The notes: generated by a model from the letters alone, not told the origin. A DNA stretch of 64,000 bases from Pseudomonadota bacterium (GCA_023426545.1 JAFAAN010000045.1:1-64000); one strand, 5' to 3'. Numbered from the stretch's first letter, positions 26,721 to 35,739 are shown. Numbers and translations are program-made.

Positions 26721-28058
26721 CTAGAGTTGCCCGCGTGCCTTCACGTCCAGATAGGCGTTGAGCGTGGCCGCGCCGAAGGCCCGGGCGGGGGCTCGAACCA
26801 CCAGCGCGCCGGCGTCCCGGAGGGTGGTGGCGGTGCGGCGGAACTCCGCTTCCAGGCGCGCCGCGGCCTGCCGCGCATAGGCGTCCTGCGTCTGCCTGGG
26901 CACGTCCTGCGCCGCGGCCTGGACGTCTTCGTCGAGCAGCGAGGCGACGACGGGCAGGTGCCGGGGGCGCAGCGCCAGCGTGCGGTTGAGGAGGCTGGCG
27001 GAGGCGTCCGGGTCCACCAGGTCCGTGAAGAGGACCACCAGGGCCCGCCGCGTCTGCCGGGCGAAGGCGAAGTCGAAGGCGCGGCCGTAGTCGCTCTCCT
27101 CGAGCGCGGCCTCGGTGCGGTAGAGGGACTCGGTGATGAGGCGCAGGTGCTCACGGCCCTTGCGAGGCGGCAGGTAGGCGCGCACGCCGCTGGCGAAGGC
27201 CAGCACGCCCACCACGTCTCCGGCCTCCAGGCCCACGCGCGCCAGCCGCAGCGCCGCGTCCACCGCGTGGTCCAGCTTGCGTCTCGCCTGGATGCGGCCC
27301 GCCATGTGCCGGCCGCAGTCGAGCAGCAGCAGCACCGGCTGGTGCCGCTCTGGCTGCCACGTCCGGACCAGCGTGTGGGCGTGGCGCGCCGAGGCCTTCC
27401 AGTCGATGTGGCGGTAGTCGTCGCCCGGGCGGTATTCTCGCAGGGATTCGAACTCCCGGCCCTCGGCGGCGCGGCGCCGCTGCGTGCGCGCGGAGGGGGA
27501 CTCGGCGGCGCGCGCCAGGGCCAGCGCCTCACGTGTGAGTGCGGTGAGGTCCGGGTACACCTTCACGGCCTGCTCCGCGGGCACGCGGACCTGCCGTGCG
27601 CAGAGGCCCAGGGGCCCGAGCAGTCGAAGGTGTACGTCCCCGAAGCGGGCGTCGCCGCGGGAGGGCGGCGTGACGAAATAGGTGAGCTCGCGGGGCTGCG
27701 AGGCCGCCGGGGGCAGGGTGAGCGGCAGGCGATGCCCGCTGCTGGCCATGTTCACGGGGGGCTCGTCGCGGACCTCGACGTGCAGGGGGCTGGCGCCGGC
27801 ATCCCGCCGTTCCAGCACCACGCGCACCGCGTTGCGGGTGCCGGAGGAGAGGATGGGCTCCACGCGCCGCCACACCCGCACGTCCTCCGCGCGGGGCGCG
27901 CGCAGGAAGTCCACCGCACACAGCGCGAGCACGGCCACGTCCGCCGCCAGCGCGAGCCAGCCGAAGGCGGGGCTGGCCACCGCGAGCGCGGCCGGAAGGA
28001 GCCCCGCCGCCAGCAAGGCGACGGCGAGGCCGGTGGGGACGGGGCGTCCGGCGCTCAC
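26721..28058 (-). CDS. DUF58 (von Willebrand-like) membrane protein
   Basis: 445 aa, GTG start overlapping the moxR stop. Two hydrophobic helices near the N-terminus (residues about 8-48) precede a long beta-rich region and the DUF58 core EFESLREYRPGDDYRHIDWK. A VWA-like segment follows, where the usual MIDAS DxSxS is replaced by LLLDCGRHM, so metal binding may be weakened. DUF58 proteins pair with MoxR ATPases, as here, probably as cofactors in envelope protein maturation. No VWA-only or transglutaminase gene follows. Confidence 0.86.
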   Translation of the reverse strand: MSAGRPVPTGLAVALLAAGLLPAALAVASPAFGWLALAADVAVLALCAVDFLRAPRAEDVRVWRRVEPILSSGTRNAVRVVLERRDAGASPLHVEVRDEPPVNMASSGHRLPLTLPPAASQPRELTYFVTPPSRGDARFGDVHLRLLGPLGLCARQVRVPAEQAVKVYPDLTALTREALALARAAESPSARTQRRRAAEGREFESLREYRPGDDYRHIDWKASARHAHTLVRTWQPERHQPVLLLLDCGRHMAGRIQARRKLDHAVDAALRLARVGLEAGDVVGVLAFASGVRAYLPPRKGREHLRLITESLYRTEAALEESDYGRAFDFAFARQTRRALVVLFTDLVDPDASASLLNRTLALRPRHLPVVASLLDEDVQAAAQDVPRQTQDAYARQAAARLEAEFRRTATTLRDAGALVVRAPARAFGAATLNAYLDVKARGQL

Positions 28059-28990
28059 CGCGGCACTCGCACCCGCTCGAGCGTTTGCTTCAGCACGTCG
28101 TCCGCCGTGAGGCCTTCCACCTCGGCCTCGGCCTTGAGGAGCAGCCGGTGATTGAGGACGCTGAACGTCACCGCCTTCACGTCGTCAGGCGTGACGAAGT
28201 CGGTGCCCATCAGCGCGGCGCGGGCCTTCGATGCCGCGAGCAGCGCCTGGGCCGAGCGCGGGCTGGCGCCCAGGCGCACCCGCGGATTCGCGCGCGTCTC
28301 GCGGACGAGGGACACCACGTACTGGAGGATGGAGTCGTCACACGACACGCGGGCGGCGCGCGTCTGCAGCTCCATCAGGGTGGGGGCATCCAGCACCTGC
28401 TCGGTGGTGGCCGGCTTGCCCTCTCGCTGGTGGAAGGCGCGGAGCATGGTCGTCTCCGCGTCCGCGTCCGGGTAGCCCACTCGCACGCGCATGAGGAAGC
28501 GGTCCAGCTGGGCCTCGGGGAGCGGATAGGTGCCCTCCAGCTCCAGCGGGTTCTGGGTGGCCACCACGAAGAAGTGCGGCGGCAGCGCGTGGGACACGCC
28601 GTCGATGGTGACCTGCCGCTCCTCCATGGCCTCCAGGAGCGCGGCCTGCGTCTTGGGCGGGGTGCGGTTGATTTCATCCGCGACCACCACCTCCGTGAAG
28701 ATGGGGCCCTTCACCAGCCGGAACGCGTGGTCCTGGGGCTGGAAGACGTTGGTGCCCAGGATGTCCGCCGGCATCAGGTCCGGCGTGAACTGGATGCGCG
28801 TGAAGAGCAGGCCCAGCGCGCCCGCCATGCTGCGCGCGGTGAGCGTCTTGGCCACGCCGGGCACGCCCTCCAGGAGGACGTGGCCGCGCGCGAGGAAGGC
28901 CGTCACCAGGTCCGCCAGCACGCGCTGCTGTCCGAAGACGGCCGCGTCGAGCGCGGCGGTGAGACGGGAGAGTGGGGTGGCGTCGGACAT
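28055..28990 (-). CDS. MoxR-family AAA+ ATPase
   Basis: 311 aa from the ATG giving MSDATPLSRLTAALDAAVFG; a TTG three codons upstream is less likely. Walker A is GVPGVAKT, Walker B VVVADEINR, sensor 1 FFVVATQNP, followed by ESEGTYPLPEAQLDRFLM-type spacing (here LEGTYPLPEAQLDRFLMRV). MoxR ATPases act as chaperones for cofactor insertion or complex assembly with VWA or DUF58 partners. The GTGA overlap with the DUF58 gene supports coupled translation. Confidence 0.92.
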   Translation of the reverse strand: MSDATPLSRLTAALDAAVFGQQRVLADLVTAFLARGHVLLEGVPGVAKTLTARSMAGALGLLFTRIQFTPDLMPADILGTNVFQPQDHAFRLVKGPIFTEVVVADEINRTPPKTQAALLEAMEERQVTIDGVSHALPPHFFVVATQNPLELEGTYPLPEAQLDRFLMRVRVGYPDADAETTMLRAFHQREGKPATTEQVLDAPTLMELQTRAARVSCDDSILQYVVSLVRETRANPRVRLGASPRSAQALLAASKARAALMGTDFVTPDDVKAVTFSVLNHRLLLKAEAEVEGLTADDVLKQTLERVRVPR

Positions 28991-29057
28991 GATGGCCAAT
29001 GACGCTAGTCCGCCGCCACGGGCCGCGGCAGCGAATTCCGCCGGAGCGGCGGCGCGC

Positions 29058-29981
29058 TCAGTGTTCGGACTGGCCCTTGAGCCCCAGCAGTGTGCCGCCC
29101 AGCGCCGCGATCGAGCCGAGGACGGCCACGTAGACGCCGAAGCTCGGGGACGAGTTCATCATCTCCGAGTTGCCAATGGGCGTGGGCACCATCGTCGTGT
29201 CGGACGCCATCTTGATGTAGACGACGCACCAGATGAGGCACACGATGCTGGTGATGAGCTGACCCATCCACGGCACCACGGGATTCACGTTCGGGAAGGA
29301 GCCCTTGACGCGAACCGTGACGGCCGTCAGCAGGAGGATGGAGAGCACGAACGCCCCGGCACCCTGGCTCATCAGCCCGAGCACGTCGCCGTCCACCGCC
29401 GTCTCCTTCCACGGCAGGAAGCACGACATCAGCACGAGGGCCGAGCCCCAGAAGGCCACCTTGTCGCCACCGTGCAGCATGCCGAACAGCTCCTTCGCGT
29501 CGCGGAGGAGCTCGTCGGGGTCGGCCACGGCGCCGCTGCTCTCGCTGGAGTCCGCGCGGTCCCACGGATCGGCGGCGGCGGGCTCGGGCGCGGCGGCCCG
29601 GCGTGGCGCGGGACGTGACGGCGCCGGACGGGCGGCGCGCTGCTGCGGCGCGTTCCGGACGACTTCGTCCATGCTCCGGATGTTGGTGGCATCCGCGCTC
29701 GGAGGGGCGGCCGCAGGGCGGCTGCCGGAGCGTCCGGAGGACGGGCGGGGGCGCCGCGCAGGAGGAGGCTTGGCGGCCCGGCGGGGATCTTCCGCCGCGT
29801 CCGTGGACTCCTCCGGGCTGTCAGCGGGTGGCTCTCCGGAGAGGAACGAGCCATCGATGATGAAATCGCAGACGGAACAGATGGACGTGTTGGCGGCTAC
29901 CTGCGAGCCGCAGCCAGGGCAGTTCAGAACCAACGCTCCCGAGGAGAGGAACCAGCGCCCATCTTCGGAGCGCCGGGCCAT
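29058..29981 (-). CDS. Zinc-ribbon protein with multiple membrane helices
   Basis: 307 aa from ATG 29981. The N-terminus has a zinc-ribbon (LNCPGCGSQVAANTSICSVC, four cysteines in two CxxC pairs). A long disordered Pro/Ala/Arg-rich linker (about 50-165) precedes four hydrophobic helices (KVAFWGSALVLMSCFLPW, GAGAFVLSILLLTAVTV, LITSIVCLIWCVVYIKMA, FGVYVAVLGSIAALGGTLLG). Function unknown; the ribbon may be structural. It precedes moxR-DUF58 on the same strand with a gap of about 70 bases and may belong to that operon. Confidence 0.72.
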   Translation of the reverse strand: MARRSEDGRWFLSSGALVLNCPGCGSQVAANTSICSVCDFIIDGSFLSGEPPADSPEESTDAAEDPRRAAKPPPARRPRPSSGRSGSRPAAAPPSADATNIRSMDEVVRNAPQQRAARPAPSRPAPRRAAAPEPAAADPWDRADSSESSGAVADPDELLRDAKELFGMLHGGDKVAFWGSALVLMSCFLPWKETAVDGDVLGLMSQGAGAFVLSILLLTAVTVRVKGSFPNVNPVVPWMGQLITSIVCLIWCVVYIKMASDTTMVPTPIGNSEMMNSSPSFGVYVAVLGSIAALGGTLLGLKGQSEH

Positions 29982-30045
29982 GCGTGTCAAACCCCCTTGG
30001 GGCTAACCCCTGGATTTTCGCGGGGAATTGACCTAGGCCCGCGCC
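29982..30045. promoter_or_regulatory. Divergent intergenic region with alternative stems
   Basis: Four G/C tetrads in series (CCCC 29993-29996, GGGG 29999-30002, CCCC 30007-30010, GGGG 30022-30025) allow mutually exclusive pairings. TAGGCC at 30034-30039 preceded 17 bases earlier by TGGATT is a weak promoter for the plus-strand gene. Confidence 0.25.
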
Positions 30046-32199
30046 ATGCGCCGCTCGCACTCCGCCCGTGCCCTGTCCGCCTGTGCCGTCACACTCGCGC
30101 TGTTCTCCGGCTGTGTCCGCGCCGTGCCGCCGGTGGAGGTGCCTCCGGTGGATCCAGGGGCGATGGCGCGCATCCAGGACTGGGAGGATTCCCGTTCGCT
30201 GGGTAGCGGCGCGCTGGTGGCACTGGCGGGGAGCGCGCCGGATGCCCGGGTTCGCGCGCGAGCGCTGCGCGCGCTGGCCCGCATCCAGGACCCGGCCACG
30301 CTGGACGCCATCCTGGCAGGGCTGAAGGACGCCGAGGCGGCCGTGCGTGGCGAGGCCGCCTTCGCCTCCGGCGTGCTGGCCCTGTCCTGGGAGCCGCTGA
30401 TGGAGGCGGAGCTTGCGTCCCTGGAGGCCGCGCTGCTGGCCGCCGAATCCAGCGAGGCCGACGCGGCCGTGCGTCGGGCGCTGCTGGAGGCGCTGGGCCG
30501 ACTGGGGACGCCCGGGGCGGTGGCGCGGCTGTCGGAGCGGACGCGGGAGCAGGACGTGTCGCTGGCGGGCCGGGCCGCGCAGGCGCTGGGCGTAGCCGCG
30601 CGGATTCGCGGCGTGTCGGTGGCCGCCCAGGTGCCCCTGGCGTCCGTGGAGGCGCTGCTCGGGGCGGAGCAATCGGTAGAGGCACGTCAGGGCGCCGCAT
30701 ACCTGCTGGCGACGGTGAAGCGGCCGAGGGCAATGTCCGCGCTGCGCCGCTGCCTGGATGACGCGGACGCGGATGTGCGGGCCCTGTGCGCGAAGGGCCT
30801 GGGAGACGTGGGCGGGCCCGAGGATGCCGCCGTGCTGGGGCGGCTGCTGGAGGATGCCTCCCCGCGCGTGGCGGCGGAGGCGGCGCGCTCGCTGGCGAAG
30901 CTGGCGGCGTCGTGCAGCGGCCCCTGCACGGCGGTGGACTCGCTGGAGTCCCTGGCGGCGCGCGCCAGGCGGGTCGCTCGCGGGCTCCCGCCCCCGGAGG
31001 CCGTGGGGGACGCCAAGGCGGCCGCCGGGACGCTGGCGAGGTCCGCCGAGGGCCACCCGCTGCTGGCGCTGGCACAGCAGGGGTTGCCCGCCTTTGGACG
31101 GCCCGTGATGGAGTCGCTGCGGCTCGCGCTGACGGACGCGGAGCGCGGCGCGGCCTCGGACGTGGCGCGCGCGGACCTGGCGTGGCTGGACTGCCGGCTC
31201 GCGGCGGCCATGGACCGGCAGGAGGGGACGCTGAAGGAGGTCCTGACATGCGGCTACGGGCGCGTGCCGGAGCCGCGCCGGCTCGCGCTGGGGTTGCGGG
31301 AGGTGGCGCAATCCGGTGGCCGGGGCGGCGAGACCTTCGCGGTGGAGGCCCTGCGTCACCCGGACGCGCGGGTGAAGCTGACCGCGCTGGAGGTGGTGGC
31401 GGCGCGGCCCGTGCCCGAGGCGGCGGCGCGGGTGCGCGAGCTCATCGAAGGCGAAGACCTGGTGGTGGCGGGCGCGGCGGCGGCCACGGCCGGGCAGTTG
31501 AAGGACGCGGCGGCGCTGCCCGCGGTGGAGGCCCTGGCGGCGCGCGTTCCCCAGACGCCGGGAGACCTGGCGGAGCCCGTGGCGGGCGCGCTCGTCGCGC
31601 TCCAGGGGCAGGCCGCGGAGCCGCGGCTTCGTGAGTGGCTCCAGCATCCGCAGGCCAACGTGCGGAGGGTGGCGGCCCAGGCCCTCGGTGAGCTGACGGG
31701 ACAGCGCGTGCGCTCGGAGCGGGTGGCGCTGCCGGCGTATAGCTTCCGGCCGCCAGCGGCGCCGCCGCGCGCCGGGCTGGTGTTCCGCACCGACAAGGGC
31801 GACATCACGGTGCGGCTGGACGCGGACGAGGCGCCCCTCACCTCGGGCAACCTCCACGCGCTGGCGCGCAAGGGCTACTTCAACGGCGTGACCTTCCACC
31901 GCGTGGTGCCCGACTTCGTGGCGCAGGGAGGAGACCCGCGCGGAGATGGGGAGGGCGGGCCCGGCTACTCCATCCGTTGCGAGGTGACGCGGCGCCCGTA
32001 CCTCCGCGGCACCGTGGGCATGGCGCTGGCGGGGAAGGACACCGGCGGCAGCCAGTTCTTCTTCACGCATGCGCCGCAGCCGCACCTGGACGGCCGCTAC
32101 ACGGCCTTCGGCGAGGTGGTGTCCGGCATGGACGTGGTGGACGCGCTCCTGGAGGGTGACGTCATCCGCGAGGTGCGCGCGGTGGAACTGGCTCCCTGA
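30046..32199 (+). CDS. HEAT-repeat lipoprotein fused to cyclophilin-type isomerase
   Basis: 717 aa. Lipoprotein signal ALSACAVTLALFSGC. Residues about 40-560 are Ala/Leu/Arg-rich helical repeats of HEAT/PBS-lyase type (for example DARVRARALRALARIQDPAT, DADVRALCAKGLGDVGGPED, PQANVRRVAAQALGELTG). The C-terminal 145 residues are a cyclophilin-type prolyl isomerase with FHRVVPDFVAQGGDPRG, GTVGMALAGKDTGGSQFFF and DGRYTAFGEVVSGMDVVD; key residues R, F, M, Q and F are present. A periplasmic foldase with a scaffold for client binding is inferred. It is convergent with the HD-GYP gene, 9 bases apart. Confidence 0.88.
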   Translation: MRRSHSARALSACAVTLALFSGCVRAVPPVEVPPVDPGAMARIQDWEDSRSLGSGALVALAGSAPDARVRARALRALARIQDPATLDAILAGLKDAEAAVRGEAAFASGVLALSWEPLMEAELASLEAALLAAESSEADAAVRRALLEALGRLGTPGAVARLSERTREQDVSLAGRAAQALGVAARIRGVSVAAQVPLASVEALLGAEQSVEARQGAAYLLATVKRPRAMSALRRCLDDADADVRALCAKGLGDVGGPEDAAVLGRLLEDASPRVAAEAARSLAKLAASCSGPCTAVDSLESLAARARRVARGLPPPEAVGDAKAAAGTLARSAEGHPLLALAQQGLPAFGRPVMESLRLALTDAERGAASDVARADLAWLDCRLAAAMDRQEGTLKEVLTCGYGRVPEPRRLALGLREVAQSGGRGGETFAVEALRHPDARVKLTALEVVAARPVPEAAARVRELIEGEDLVVAGAAAATAGQLKDAAALPAVEALAARVPQTPGDLAEPVAGALVALQGQAAEPRLREWLQHPQANVRRVAAQALGELTGQRVRSERVALPAYSFRPPAAPPRAGLVFRTDKGDITVRLDADEAPLTSGNLHALARKGYFNGVTFHRVVPDFVAQGGDPRGDGEGGPGYSIRCEVTRRPYLRGTVGMALAGKDTGGSQFFFTHAPQPHLDGRYTAFGEVVSGMDVVDALLEGDVIREVRAVELAP

Positions 32200-32208
32200 G
32201 GCGTGGCC

Positions 32209-33324
32209 TCACGCGCCGCTGGCCTTCGCGAGCGGTGCCGGGGGACCGAGCGGGTCGCTGTTCCAGCGCTCGTGCTCCGCCGCCTCCATGGCCTCGACCT
32301 CCTGGCGGATGCGCTGCCACTCCGTCTCCGGGATGTCGAGGAACGCCTCCGCCAGCGCCGGGTCGAACTGCGTGCCGGCGCAGCGGCGGATTTCGTCCCG
32401 CGCGACGCTCATGGGCCGGCCCTTGCGGTAGGGGCGGTCCGACGTCATCGCATCCACCGTGTCGGCGATGCAGAAGATGCGCGCGCCCAGCACGATGTCC
32501 TCACCCGACAGGCTCTGTGGGTAGCCCTTGCCATCCCAGCGCTCCTGGTGCTGGAGCACGATGAGCGCCGCCTCGTGCAGGTAGGGCATCTTCGCGAGCA
32601 TCCGGTAGCCGAACTCCGGGTGCTTGCGCATCTCCACCCATTCGTCCGGCGTCAGCGGTCCGGGCTTGAGCAGGATGGAGTCGCGCACGCCAATCTTCCC
32701 GATGTCGTGCAGCAGCGCGCCTTGCTCCACCACGTCGAGTGCCGCCCCCGTCAGCCCCACCTCTTGCGCCAGCCGCCGGGAGTAGAGCGACACGCGGCGT
32801 GAGTGCCACTGCGTCTCCGTGTCGCGGTAGTCCAGCGCGCTGATGAGGCCGTCGAGCAGCCCGGTCGTGCGCTCCACCACGCGGCGCTCCAGGTCGCGGT
32901 TGATGGCCACCAGCTCCGCGTTCTTCTCCTCGACCTCGCGCTGCAGCCGCTCGTTGGCCTCGACCAGCCGGTAGTGGGCGAAGGCCTGACGCACGCTGCT
33001 CGTCAGGTCGCTGAGCGACCAGGGCTTGCCCAGCAGGCGGAACACCTCGCCGCGGTTCACGGCATCGGACGCCGTGCGGAAGTCCGCCGCGGCCGTCAGC
33101 ATCAGCCGCACGGCCCTGGGGTTCGTCTTCCGCAGGACCCCCAGCAGCTCGATGCCGTTGAGGTACGGCATCATGAAGTCCGTCAGGACGACCTGGAACC
33201 CCACTTCGCGGGCGGCCACCGCCGGATCGCTGTGCGTGACGACGTCGTAACCTTCGGCCTGGAGGATGCGGGACAGCGCGGCCAGGATGAGGACGTCGTC
33301 GTCCACGACGAGGATGCGATCCAT
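32209..33324 (-). CDS. Response regulator with HD-GYP output domain
   Basis: 371 aa from ATG 33324 (MDRILVVDDDVLILAALSRI). Receiver domain 1-120 has the acidic pocket D8-D10, phospho-acceptor D49 in LTDFMMPYLNG, and a lysine in LLGKPWSL. A coiled-coil linker follows (about 128-165). The HD-GYP domain has HSRRVSLYSRRLA, LLHDIGKIGVRDSIL, LQHQERWDGKGYPQSLSG and ARIFCIADTVDAMTSDRPYR, so the metal site and GYP motif are intact. It should hydrolyse cyclic di-GMP when phosphorylated. No histidine kinase adjoins. The C-terminal 30 residues are variable. Confidence 0.92.
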   Translation of the reverse strand: MDRILVVDDDVLILAALSRILQAEGYDVVTHSDPAVAAREVGFQVVLTDFMMPYLNGIELLGVLRKTNPRAVRLMLTAAADFRTASDAVNRGEVFRLLGKPWSLSDLTSSVRQAFAHYRLVEANERLQREVEEKNAELVAINRDLERRVVERTTGLLDGLISALDYRDTETQWHSRRVSLYSRRLAQEVGLTGAALDVVEQGALLHDIGKIGVRDSILLKPGPLTPDEWVEMRKHPEFGYRMLAKMPYLHEAALIVLQHQERWDGKGYPQSLSGEDIVLGARIFCIADTVDAMTSDRPYRKGRPMSVARDEIRRCAGTQFDPALAEAFLDIPETEWQRIRQEVEAMEAAEHERWNSDPLGPPAPLAKASGA

Positions 33325-33561
33325 ACCCGAGGTGCCTCCAGGACAGCGTGCCTGTACAGCTTTATACACGCACGTTGCGGCCCCCAAAAGGCCCCCTGGT
33401 CCCCAGGCGTGCTCCTAAGTCTTGGAAATCCTTGGGGGTTCTTCCATCCAGGAACAGTGATAGAACCACGTCACGCTTGCCTGGCCGCCGAGGTGTGATT
33501 TATGGTTCGCGGCAACGCTGGACTGTAGCGCTAACCCCTTGGAATCGTGGAGCAATCTCCG
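33325..33561. other. Divergent intergenic region
   Basis: 237 bases between the HD-GYP gene and the dehydrogenase gene. A weak TTGCCT (33477-33482) with TTTATG (33499-33504) could be a promoter for the plus-strand gene. Short inverted repeat CCTGG-TCC-CCAGG near 33406. No small gene seen. Confidence 0.3.
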
Positions 33562-34563
33562 ATGGCAAAAGCCCCGGAAGGGCCGGTGCCGGTGGTGGTG
33601 ATGGGGCTGGGGTTCATCGGTCAGGAAGTTGCCCGGGCCGCCATGTCTTCACCCGAAGTGGAGCTCATCGGCGCGGTGGACGTGCAGTCCAACCTGGTAG
33701 GCCTCCCGCTGGGAGATGTCCTGGGCGGTCCTGCGCCTCGCCTCAAGGTGGTCGACTCCCTGGAGAAGGCGGTCGGCAAGCGCAAGGGCGTGGTGTTGCT
33801 GCACGCCACGGGCTCGCGGCTGCCGCAGGTCATCGACCAGGTGATGGACGCGGTGAAGCGCGGCATGCCGGTGGCCAGCACCTGCGAGGAGCTGGCGTTT
33901 CCGTACCTGAAGTACCCGGAGCTGGCGGACAAGCTGGACCAGGCCGCCCAGAAGGCGGGCGTGGCGGTGGTGGGCACGGGGGTGAACCCGGGCTTCATCA
34001 TGGACCGGTTGGTGGCGGTCGCTGGCCAGGCCTGCGGTCCGGTCCGGCGCGTGACGGTCACCCGCGTGGTGGATGCGCGCACCCGGCGCGTGGCGCTCCA
34101 GCGCAAGGTCGGCGCGGGGCTGTCCGAGGACGAGTTCTTCGAGCTGGTGGACAGTGAGCAACTGGGTCATGTCGGCCTCGTAGAGTCGGCGGCGCTCGCG
34201 GGCCTCGGCCTGGGGCTGGATTGCGACGACTTCGAAGAAGAAGTAGCCCCCGTGTTCGCCGAGGAAGACATCTCCGGCGGCGCGTTTCCTGTCAGGAAGG
34301 GGCGGGTGGCTGGCATGTTCCAGTCGGTGGTGGGGTTGGAGGATGGGCAGGAGCGGGTGCGTCTGGAGTTGACCATCGCCGTGGGGGCGGACGAGCCCAA
34401 GGACCGTATCGAAATCGACGCTGACCCGAAGCTGGTGTTGGAAATCCCGGGGGGAGTGGCGGGCGACCGGGCCACCGCGAATGCGCTGGTGAATGCCGCG
34501 CCACGCTTGACGGCCGCCGAAGCTGGGCTCCTCACGGTGCTCGAGCTTCCGGCCGGACGCTAG
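33562..34563 (+). CDS. NAD(P)-binding dihydrodipicolinate reductase-like dehydrogenase
   Basis: 333 aa from ATG 33562, which has GGAG 9 bases upstream; GTG 33547 is the alternative. Rossmann fold at the N-terminus: VVVMGLGFIGQEVARAAM with AVDVQ at the end of the second strand. The middle has VLLHATGSRLPQV and PVASTCEELAFPYLKYPEL, then GTGVNPGFIMDRLVA, typical of DapB-like proteins such as 2,4-diaminopentanoate dehydrogenase. A true DapB would be shorter (about 270 aa) with a different C-terminal domain. Substrate unknown, probably an amino-acid-derived amine or imine. Confidence 0.75.
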   Translation: MAKAPEGPVPVVVMGLGFIGQEVARAAMSSPEVELIGAVDVQSNLVGLPLGDVLGGPAPRLKVVDSLEKAVGKRKGVVLLHATGSRLPQVIDQVMDAVKRGMPVASTCEELAFPYLKYPELADKLDQAAQKAGVAVVGTGVNPGFIMDRLVAVAGQACGPVRRVTVTRVVDARTRRVALQRKVGAGLSEDEFFELVDSEQLGHVGLVESAALAGLGLGLDCDDFEEEVAPVFAEEDISGGAFPVRKGRVAGMFQSVVGLEDGQERVRLELTIAVGADEPKDRIEIDADPKLVLEIPGGVAGDRATANALVNAAPRLTAAEAGLLTVLELPAGR

Positions 34564-34577
34564 AGTCAGGAGAGGAA

Positions 34578-35027
34578 ATGCTGGACAAGAACGCGATCGG
34601 CCGTGCCTCGCCGCCGACGCTGAACGAGGTCGAAAAGGGCGCCATCCGTCGGTTCGCGGAGGCCATCGGGGATTACAACCCCATCTACTACGATGAGGAG
34701 TATGCCCGGGCCTCGGGCTACCCGACCATCATCGCGCCCCCCACGTTCCCCGCCTCCTTCCACTCCGCGGCGGACCTGCGCGAGCTGCTGGGGGTGGGCA
34801 TCAAGAGCCTGCTCCACGCGGAGCAGGGCTTCGACTACGAGCGGCCCATCTTCGCCGGGGACCGCATCTACGTTTCCACCCGCGTGTCGGATGTCTTCGA
34901 GCGCCCTGGCATGTCCGGGAAGATGGACATCGCGGTCATCGAGGACGAAGGCCGCGACGAGGAAGGCAACCTCGTGTTCCGCGCCCGCCGGACGCTGGTG
35001 GTCCGCGCCGCCAAGGAGACCCCGTGA
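34578..35027 (+). CDS. HadA-like MaoC N-terminal dehydratase subunit
   Basis: 149 aa with AGGAGAGG before the ATG. A hot-dog fold protein of the FAS1-like dehydratase type. The hydratase-2 motif region reads AIGDYNPIYYDEEYARASGY, with Tyr where the catalytic His is found in active subunits, as in HadA of mycobacterial HadAB. Further family segments are IIAPPTFPASF and GFDYERPIFAGDRIYV. It should pair with the next gene product to dehydrate or hydrate (3R)-hydroxyacyl thioesters. The stop overlaps the next start. Confidence 0.85.
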   Translation: MLDKNAIGRASPPTLNEVEKGAIRRFAEAIGDYNPIYYDEEYARASGYPTIIAPPTFPASFHSAADLRELLGVGIKSLLHAEQGFDYERPIFAGDRIYVSTRVSDVFERPGMSGKMDIAVIEDEGRDEEGNLVFRARRTLVVRAAKETP

Positions 35028-35692
35028 TGCCCGCGCGCAAGCTGTACTTCGAAGCCATCCGCGTCGGGGACGATCTGCCCGCGCTGGCCAAGGCGCCCGT
35101 CGACCGCGTCCAACTGGCGCGCTACGCCGGTGCGTCCGGTGACTTCAACCCCGTCCACGTCGACGAGCTGTACGCCAAGAGCGTGGGCATGCCGAGCGTG
35201 TACGCCCCGGGAATGCTCGTCATGGGCATGCTCGGCCAGCTCATCAGCGACTGGGCGCGCGGCGGGCAGATGCGCCGCTACAACGTGCGCTTCATCAAGA
35301 TGGTGTGGCCGGGCGACACCGTCGTCTGCAAGGGCCGCGTGAGTGACCGGCACGGCTCGGGCGGCCGGTACTTCGTCGAAGTCGACCTCTGGGCGGAGAA
35401 CCAGAAGGGCGAGCTGGTGATGAAGGGCTCCTCGCAGATCCAGCTCTTCTACTCGCTGGAGGACGAGAACCGTCAGCGCTCCGGCCAGTCTCCCATCGTG
35501 GTGGAGGTCCCGCGCGAGAGCCTGACGACCGCCAGCGCCGCGGCCCCCGCGGCAGCGGCCAGCGCCTCCACCAGCGATGGTGGCGAGGAGGCGGACGAGC
35601 GCCGCACGGGCGTCTCGTCCAAGAAGACGGTTCCCCGGGAAAAGCCGGCTGCCAAGACAGCCACGCTTCCTGCGTCCAAGCAGGCGAAGTAG
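35027..35692 (+). CDS. HadB-like MaoC dehydratase with basic tail
   Basis: 221 aa, ATG overlapping the preceding TGA. MaoC-type hot-dog domain (residues 1-145) with the complete hydratase-2 motif YAGASGDFNPVHVDELYAKS, including catalytic D and H, and GMPSVYAPGMLVMGMLGQL. The C-terminal 75 residues are a disordered Ala/Ser/Lys-rich tail absent from typical HadB. It would be the catalytic subunit of the (3R)-hydroxyacyl dehydratase with the preceding protein, acting in fatty-acid or polyketide-like acyl metabolism. Confidence 0.87.
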   Translation: MPARKLYFEAIRVGDDLPALAKAPVDRVQLARYAGASGDFNPVHVDELYAKSVGMPSVYAPGMLVMGMLGQLISDWARGGQMRRYNVRFIKMVWPGDTVVCKGRVSDRHGSGGRYFVEVDLWAENQKGELVMKGSSQIQLFYSLEDENRQRSGQSPIVVEVPRESLTTASAAAPAAAASASTSDGGEEADERRTGVSSKKTVPREKPAAKTATLPASKQAK

Positions 35693-35711
35693 AGGGCGGG
35701 CGCCGCGCGTG

Positions 35712-35739
35712 TTGAGAGGCGGTTCTGACCGCCCCTCAA
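35712..35739 (+). terminator. Hairpin after the dehydratase pair
   Basis: TTGAG-A-GGCGGT pairs with ACCGCC-C-CTCAA around a TCTG loop: 11 bp with a single A-C mismatch, 19 bases after the stop. Confidence 0.5.

Noticed and set aside
23731..26724. Nearly 1,000-codon plus-strand frame opposite the helicase gene
   Set aside because: Compositional shadow of a GC-rich gene; all helicase motifs are on the minus strand.
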